Assembly: GCF_020217465.1 (NCBI RefSeq)
Contig: NZ_CP084115.1
Coordinates: forward strand, 434,001-498,000
From: Cobetia amphilecti
GTDB lineage: Bacteria > Pseudomonadota > Gammaproteobacteria > Pseudomonadales > Halomonadaceae
Length of the DNA: 64,000 nt
Direction of reading: 5' to 3'
Part shown: piece after piece, positions 59,213 through 64,000 of the stretch
How positions within the stretch are numbered: the stretch's first letter is position 1
How the letters are laid out: each line of letters opens with the position of its first letter
Notes under the pieces: model-generated
Told to the model about the DNA's origin: nothing
Databases searched by the model: none
The model's input: the letters and a program-made list of their open reading frames with translations, nothing else
Program-made: the position numbers and the translations under genes

Positions 59213-59749
59213 ATGAGCAAGATGGCCCCTGAACTGCCGATCGAAGTGGATAGCGAGACTGGCGTCTGGACGTCCGATGCGCTGCCGATGCTGTACGTGC
59301 CGCGCCACTTCTTCATCAACAACCATGTCGCGGTGGAAGAGGCGCTGGGCGTGGAGAAATACGCCGAGATTCTCTATCACGCCGGCTACAAGAGCGCCTG
59401 GCACTGGTGCGAGAAGGAAGCCGAGCTGCATGGCCTGGTCGGCGTGGAAGTCTTCGAGCACTACATGAAGCGTCTGTCGCAGCGCGGCTGGGGCCTGTTC
59501 ATCACCGAGGAGATCGATCTGGAGCGCGGTACCTGCAAGGTGCGCCTGGAACACTCCTGCTTCGTCTATCAGCAGGGCAAGACAGGTACCAAGCTCGAGT
59601 ACATGTTCACCGGCTGGTTCGCCGGCGCGATGGACCAGATTCTGGCTGCGCGTGGCAGCGAGCTGCGCACCGTCGCCGTCCAGACCCAGAGCGGCGGTGA
59701 GGAAGGCTGTGACGTGGGGTATTTCGAGGTCGCTCCCGGAACAGTGTGA
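59213..59749 (+). CDS. DUF5943 / V4R-like protein (PA5397-type)
   Basis: A 178-residue soluble protein: MLYVPRHFFINNHVAVEEALGVEKYAEILYHAGYKSAWHWCEKEAELHGLVGVEVFEHYMKRLSQRGWGLF. The pattern resembles 4-vinyl-reductase (V4R)-like small-molecule-binding domains and the DUF5943 proteins located beside dgcA in Pseudomonas (PA5397). GGAGGA precedes ATG 59213, which is better than the earlier in-frame ATG. Its precise role in betaine or dimethylglycine use is not known. Confidence 0.82.
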   Translation: MSKMAPELPIEVDSETGVWTSDALPMLYVPRHFFINNHVAVEEALGVEKYAEILYHAGYKSAWHWCEKEAELHGLVGVEVFEHYMKRLSQRGWGLFITEEIDLERGTCKVRLEHSCFVYQQGKTGTKLEYMFTGWFAGAMDQILAARGSELRTVAVQTQSGGEEGCDVGYFEVAPGTV

Positions 59750-60027
59750 CGTTTTCGGATCCGCCACTCTCTATTCCATGGCTCGGGCCAAGGCCAAGGC
59801 CCAGGCCCGGCCCAGGCAAAAGGCAACAGCACAAGCCGGCTGCCCGATCATCTCTCTGTCACGACACTCACCACCCACAACAACGACAACGCAACGCCTG
59901 AGCGCCGCCTTTCCTGACATGCAAGACGCCTGACGCCGACCCCGCCGCCACCAGCAACGACTCGTGGCGGCGGGCAGGCCAGGCCAGCGTGACAAGGCGG
60001 CGTTCTCCCCGGCGAGGAGCTCTCACC

Positions 60028-62106
60028 ATGGCATTCGACGCACTCTTCCAGCCGATCGAGATCGGCAAGCTGACCATCCGCAACCGCGTCGTCAGTACCG
60101 CCCACGCCGAGGTGTATGCCACCGATGGCGGCATGACCACCGAGCGCTACGTGCGCTACTACGAAGAGAAGGCCAAGGGCGGGTGTGGCCTGTGCATCTG
60201 TGGTGGCTCCTCGGTGGTCTCCATCGACAGCCCGCAGGGCTGGTGGAGCTCCGTCAATCTGTCGACCGACCGCATCATTCCGCATTTCCAGAATCTGGCC
60301 GATGCCGTGCACAAGCATGGCGGCAAGATCATGATCCAGATTACCCACATGGGCCGTCGCTCGCGCTGGGACGGCTTCGACTGGACCTCGCTGATGTCAC
60401 CGTCCGGCATCCGCGAGCCGGTACACCGCTCCACCTGCAAGACCATCGAGGTGGAGGAGATCCAGCGCATCATCGCCGATTTCGCCCAGGCGGCGCGGCG
60501 TGCCAAGGAAGGCGGCCTGGACGGCGTCGAGCTGTCCGCCGTGCACCAGCACCTGATCGACCAGTTCTGGAGCCCGCGCGTCAACAAGCGCACCGATGAG
60601 TGGGGCGGCAGCTTCGAGGGCCGCATGAAGTTCGGCCTCGAGGTGCTCAAGGCGGTGCGCGCCGAGGTCGGCGACGACTTCGTGGTCGGCATGCGCATCT
60701 GTGGCGATGAATTCCATCCCGATGGCCTGTCCCACGACGACATGAAGCAGATCGCGGCCTATTACGATGCCACCGGTCTGCTCGACTTCTTCGGCGTGAT
60801 CGGCTCCGGCTGTGATACCCACAACAGCCTCGCCAACGTCATTCCCAACATGTCCTACCCGCCGGAACCCTTCCTGCACCTGGCGTCCGGCATCAAGGAA
60901 GTCGTCTCGATTCCGGTGATCCACGCCCAGAACATCAAGGACCCCAACCAGGCCGAGCGCATTCTGGAAGGCGGCTATGTCGACATGGTCGGCATGACCC
61001 GCGCCCACATCGCCGACCCGCACATCATCGCCAAGATCAAGATGGGCCAGCTCGACCAGATCAAGCAGTGCGTCGGCGCCAACTACTGCATCGACCGCCA
61101 GTATCAGGGCCTCGACGTGCTGTGCATCCAGAATGCCGCCACCTCGCGCGAATACATGGGCCTGCCGCATCAGATCGAGAAGACCAGCGGCCCGGTGCGC
61201 AAGGTCGTCATCGTCGGCGGCGGTCCGGCCGGCATGGAGGCAGCCCGCGTGTGCGCCGAACGCGGCCACGACGTGACGCTGTTCGAGGCCCGTGACGAGC
61301 TGGGCGGCCAGATCACCATCGCGGCCAAGGCGCCGCAGCGGGATCAGATCGCCGGTATCACGCGCTGGTATCAGCTGGAGCTTGCGCGCCTGAAGGTTGA
61401 CCTGCGCCTCGGCACCCGAGCCGATGAGGCCACCATCCGTGACCTGCGCGGCGATGTGGTGATCCTCGCGGTGGGCGGTCGTCCGTTCATGGACCAGTTC
61501 GCGTCCTGGGGCTACGACGAAGACCCGGCCAAGAGCCTGATCGTCTCCTCATGGGACGTGCTGGACGGGCGCGTCGCGCCGGGCAGCAACGTGCTGATCT
61601 ACGACAGCATCTGCGAGTTCTCCGGGGTCTCGGTGGCCGACTATCTGGCCGACAAGGGCGCCAGGGTCGAGATCGTCACCGACGACATCAAGCCGGGTGC
61701 GGCGGTCGGCGGCACCACCTTCCCGACCTACTACCGCAGCCTGTATGCCAAGGAAGTCGTGATGACCTCCGACATGGTGCTGCATGAGGTCTACCGCGAA
61801 GGCGAGGGCCTGGTGGCGGTGCTCGAGAACGAATACACCGGCACGCTGGAAGAGCGCGTCGTCGATCAGATCGTGGTCGAGAACGGCGTACGCCCGGATG
61901 AGGCGCTCTACTACGCCTTCAAGGACGGCTCGCTCAACAAGGGCCAGATCGACGTCGAGTCGCTCTACGCCATCAAGCCGCAGCCGTGCCTGAGCCAGGC
62001 CACCGAAGGCAATGATTACCTGCTGTTCCGCCTCGGTGACTGCAACGCACCGCGCAACACCCACGCCGCCATCTATGACGCCCTGCGTCTGTGCAAGGAC
62101 TTCTGA
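60028..62106 (+). CDS. dgcA: Dimethylglycine demethylation protein DgcA
   Basis: A 692-residue flavoenzyme of the old-yellow-enzyme/trimethylamine-dehydrogenase group that, with DgcB, demethylates dimethylglycine to sarcosine. The N-terminal FMN barrel (LFQPIEIGKLTIRNRVVSTAHAEVYATDGGMTTERYVRYYEEKAKGGCGL, HMGRRSRWDG, GVELSAVHQHLIDQFWSPRVNKRTDEWGG) is followed by a 4Fe-4S cysteine group near 345-370 (CVGANYCIDRQYQGLDVLCIQN) and an ADP-binding domain (VVIVGGGPAGMEAARVCAERGHDVTLFEA). GAGGAG precedes ATG 60028. Confidence 0.94.
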   Translation: MAFDALFQPIEIGKLTIRNRVVSTAHAEVYATDGGMTTERYVRYYEEKAKGGCGLCICGGSSVVSIDSPQGWWSSVNLSTDRIIPHFQNLADAVHKHGGKIMIQITHMGRRSRWDGFDWTSLMSPSGIREPVHRSTCKTIEVEEIQRIIADFAQAARRAKEGGLDGVELSAVHQHLIDQFWSPRVNKRTDEWGGSFEGRMKFGLEVLKAVRAEVGDDFVVGMRICGDEFHPDGLSHDDMKQIAAYYDATGLLDFFGVIGSGCDTHNSLANVIPNMSYPPEPFLHLASGIKEVVSIPVIHAQNIKDPNQAERILEGGYVDMVGMTRAHIADPHIIAKIKMGQLDQIKQCVGANYCIDRQYQGLDVLCIQNAATSREYMGLPHQIEKTSGPVRKVVIVGGGPAGMEAARVCAERGHDVTLFEARDELGGQITIAAKAPQRDQIAGITRWYQLELARLKVDLRLGTRADEATIRDLRGDVVILAVGGRPFMDQFASWGYDEDPAKSLIVSSWDVLDGRVAPGSNVLIYDSICEFSGVSVADYLADKGARVEIVTDDIKPGAAVGGTTFPTYYRSLYAKEVVMTSDMVLHEVYREGEGLVAVLENEYTGTLEERVVDQIVVENGVRPDEALYYAFKDGSLNKGQIDVESLYAIKPQPCLSQATEGNDYLLFRLGDCNAPRNTHAAIYDALRLCKDF

Positions 62107-62194
62107 TGACGTGATCTGCCGAGCCGGCTGCTCCTGTGCGCCGGCTCGGCAGTCGTCCGGTCGACAGCGGGCTTGAAGAAAGAGGGTGAGCAGC

Positions 62195-64000
62195 ATGAAT
62201 GACACGATCTTGTCGGTATTGATCTTCACCGCGCTGGCGCTGGCTGCCCTCGGCGCGGTCAAACGTATTGGTCTGTGGCGCCAGGGGCGGGCGGACGCCA
62301 CGTCCATGAGTGTGGGAGAGCTGATCGCGAGCCTTGCCAAGGTACCGCGCCGCTACGGGGTGGACCTGCACCACGTGGTCGCGCGGGACCGCTACATGGC
62401 CAACACCCACGTCGCCACCGGGGGTGGTTTCGTGGCCGCGGCGCTGCTGATGGTGGTGGTCTACGGCTTCGGCATCGACTCCGCCTGGCTGGGCGTCTTG
62501 CTGCTGCTGGCCAGTGGCGCGATGTTCGGTGGCGCGCTGTTCGTGCGTCGTCGTCGCCTCGACCCGCCGGCGCGCCTGTCGCGTGGCCCGTGGATGCGTC
62601 TGCCCAAGAGCCTGCTGGTGTTCTCCGCAAGCCTGTTCGTGATGAGTCTGTCACTGGTGCTGCCGGAAGGCGTCGGCGGCATGATCTCCGGCGGTATCCT
62701 TGGGCTGGTGCTGGTAGCGGGCATCGCCTGGGGACTGCTCGAGATGATCGTCGGCATGACCGGCGGCGGCTCGCGCATCACCGGGCCGACGAAACATGCC
62801 TTCGCCGGCGCGCTGCATCTGGCCTTCCATCGGCGTCCGGCACGTTTCAGCACCCGTGACAGTGCCGGCATCCGCGACAGCGCACTGCTGCCGCTGGACC
62901 TGACCAACCCCGAGGCACCGCTGGGCGTCGGCAAGCCGTCCGACTTCAACTGGCGTCAGCTGCTGGGCTTCGATGCCTGCGTGCAATGCGGGCGCTGTGA
63001 AGCGGTGTGCCCGGCGTTCGCGGCCGGTCAGCCGCTCAATCCCAAGAAACTGATTCAGGACATGGTGGTGGGCATGGCCGGTGGCAGCGATGCCGCCTAC
63101 GCCGGTTCGCCCTATCCGGGCGATGAGCCCAGGCGCGCGCCCGGCCAGCATGGCGGCGGCCCGCAGCAGACCATCGTCGGGGCCTCTCCGCATGCTCGCC
63201 CGGCAGCTCAGGCCGTTGACTCTGATAGCCAGACCGTTGCCTCTGGGCCGATCCAGATGAAGGCGGCACCGGGTGCTGCGGGTGAGGCGACAGATGGCGA
63301 CAAGCTGATCCACGAATTCAAGGTACTGGTCGAGCCGGAAACCCTGTGGGCCTGCACCACCTGTCGTGCCTGCGTCGAGGAGTGCCCGATGATGATCGAG
63401 CACGTCGATGCCATCGTCGACATGCGCCGTCACATGACGCTGGAGCAGGGCGCGACACCGGGCAAGGGTGTCGAGGTGCTCGACAACCTGATCGCCACCG
63501 ACAATCCGGGCGGCTTCGCGCTCGAAGCGCGTCTGCATTGGGCGGCGGACCTCGACCTGCCGCGCATCGCCGAGCTGCAGGCCGCCCGCGAGGCAGCGCG
63601 TGATCCGCGTCCGGTGGAAGCGCTGCTGTGGCTGGGCGATGGCGCCTTCGACATGCGCAATCAGCGCACGCTGCGCGCCTTCGTGCAGGTGCTGCGCGCC
63701 GCCAGGGTGGATTTCGCCATCCTCGGTGCGGAAGAACGTGACAGTGGCGACGTGGCGCGCCGCCTGGGGGATGAGGCGACCTTCCAGTCGCTGGCCACCC
63801 GCAATATCGCCACCCTGTCGAAGTATCGCTTCGCGCGCATCATCACCTGCGATCCGCACAGTTTCCATGTGCTGGGGCGCGAATATGCCGCCTTCGGTGG
63901 CGACTACCTCGTCAACCACCACACCAGCTACATGAACGAGCTGCTGGCGGCCGGTCGCCTGAGCCTTGATGCCACCAGACTGGCGACGCTCGGCGCGGTC
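62195..64000 (+). CDS. dgcB: Dimethylglycine demethylation protein DgcB (partial)
   Basis: Electron-transfer partner of DgcA; 602 codons are visible and the frame is still open at the right edge. The N-terminal part has several membrane helices. The first ferredoxin motif, CVQCGRCEAVCPAF, is at about 270 and the second, CTTCRACVEECPMMIE, at about 390. Between them is an unusual Ala/Gly/Pro/Ser-rich insertion of about 60 residues. C-terminal heterodisulfide-reductase-like (CCG) segments have begun. A weak site (AGGGTGAG) precedes ATG 62195. Downstream electron-transfer flavoprotein genes would be expected. Confidence 0.9.
   Translation, partial: MNDTILSVLIFTALALAALGAVKRIGLWRQGRADATSMSVGELIASLAKVPRRYGVDLHHVVARDRYMANTHVATGGGFVAAALLMVVVYGFGIDSAWLGVLLLLASGAMFGGALFVRRRRLDPPARLSRGPWMRLPKSLLVFSASLFVMSLSLVLPEGVGGMISGGILGLVLVAGIAWGLLEMIVGMTGGGSRITGPTKHAFAGALHLAFHRRPARFSTRDSAGIRDSALLPLDLTNPEAPLGVGKPSDFNWRQLLGFDACVQCGRCEAVCPAFAAGQPLNPKKLIQDMVVGMAGGSDAAYAGSPYPGDEPRRAPGQHGGGPQQTIVGASPHARPAAQAVDSDSQTVASGPIQMKAAPGAAGEATDGDKLIHEFKVLVEPETLWACTTCRACVEECPMMIEHVDAIVDMRRHMTLEQGATPGKGVEVLDNLIATDNPGGFALEARLHWAADLDLPRIAELQAAREAARDPRPVEALLWLGDGAFDMRNQRTLRAFVQVLRAARVDFAILGAEERDSGDVARRLGDEATFQSLATRNIATLSKYRFARIITCDPHSFHVLGREYAAFGGDYLVNHHTSYMNELLAAGRLSLDATRLATLGAV

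Overview
The window is GC-rich (roughly 60% or more), densely coded DNA typical of a marine or halophilic gammaproteobacterium. Gene content and protein style fit the Halomonadaceae (Cobetia or Halomonas-like); this is inferred from recognition, not from a search. About 50 genes can be supported, and most are ordinary chromosomal genes in short operons separated by clear intrinsic terminators.

Layout. 1-4.4 kb: end of an unknown gene, a 2-hydroxycarboxylate (citrate/malate type) carrier and a divergent CitAB/DcuSR-type two-component system. 4.4-12 kb: mnmC, the yciI-yciB and rnm-yciO pairs, a voltage-gated-type K+ channel with a zinc-ribbon tail, and a CYTH phosphatase-type protein. 12-14.5 kb: a DUF47 protein and a Pit phosphate carrier, with a three-unit Pho box upstream that faces the CYTH gene. 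14.6-16 kb: argA. 16-20.7 kb: a structured non-coding region with a sigma54 promoter, then glrK-qseG-glrR; this copies the enterobacterial glmY-glrK-qseG-glrR arrangement. 20.9-26 kb: xseA, guaB, guaA. 26-28.9 kb: a DUF3500 lipoprotein-free secreted protein with a partner, and a pseudouridine synthase. 29-31.4 kb: an AT-rich island holding an ATPase + HNH pair of the Septu (PtuA/PtuB) type. 31.4-36.4 kb: orphan genes, a DoxX-like membrane protein, an unusual FAD oxidoreductase and a long gene-poor stretch. 36.4-39 kb: dbpA, a GNAT acetyltransferase, an entericidin-like lipoprotein.

39-43 kb is a nitrate-assimilation control locus: a NarK/NasA transporter divergent from nasT-nasS, with a sigma54-type promoter facing each way and a leader of about 220 nt on the transporter mRNA. 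43-51.5 kb is the reductive pyrimidine (uracil/thymine) or hydantoin degradation locus: a TetR regulator with a palindromic operator, preA-preT, dihydropyrimidinase, beta-ureidopropionase and an NCS1 transporter. 51.6-55 kb: a LysR regulator and the glutathione-dependent formaldehyde detoxification pair (adhC, fghA). 55.5-64 kb is a glycine-betaine/dimethylglycine catabolism locus matching the Pseudomonas gbdR / PA5396-PA5399 set, with mtgA inserted; dgcB runs off the right edge. Demethylation of dimethylglycine by DgcAB releases formaldehyde equivalents, which gives adhC-fghA next door a sensible role.

The most interesting signals are the sigma54-driven structured RNA region upstream of glrK, which contains tandem hairpins presenting AAGGA (CsrA-type) loops; the Septu-like island; the Pho box at the CYTH/Pit boundary; and the paired sigma54 promoters at nasA/nasTS.
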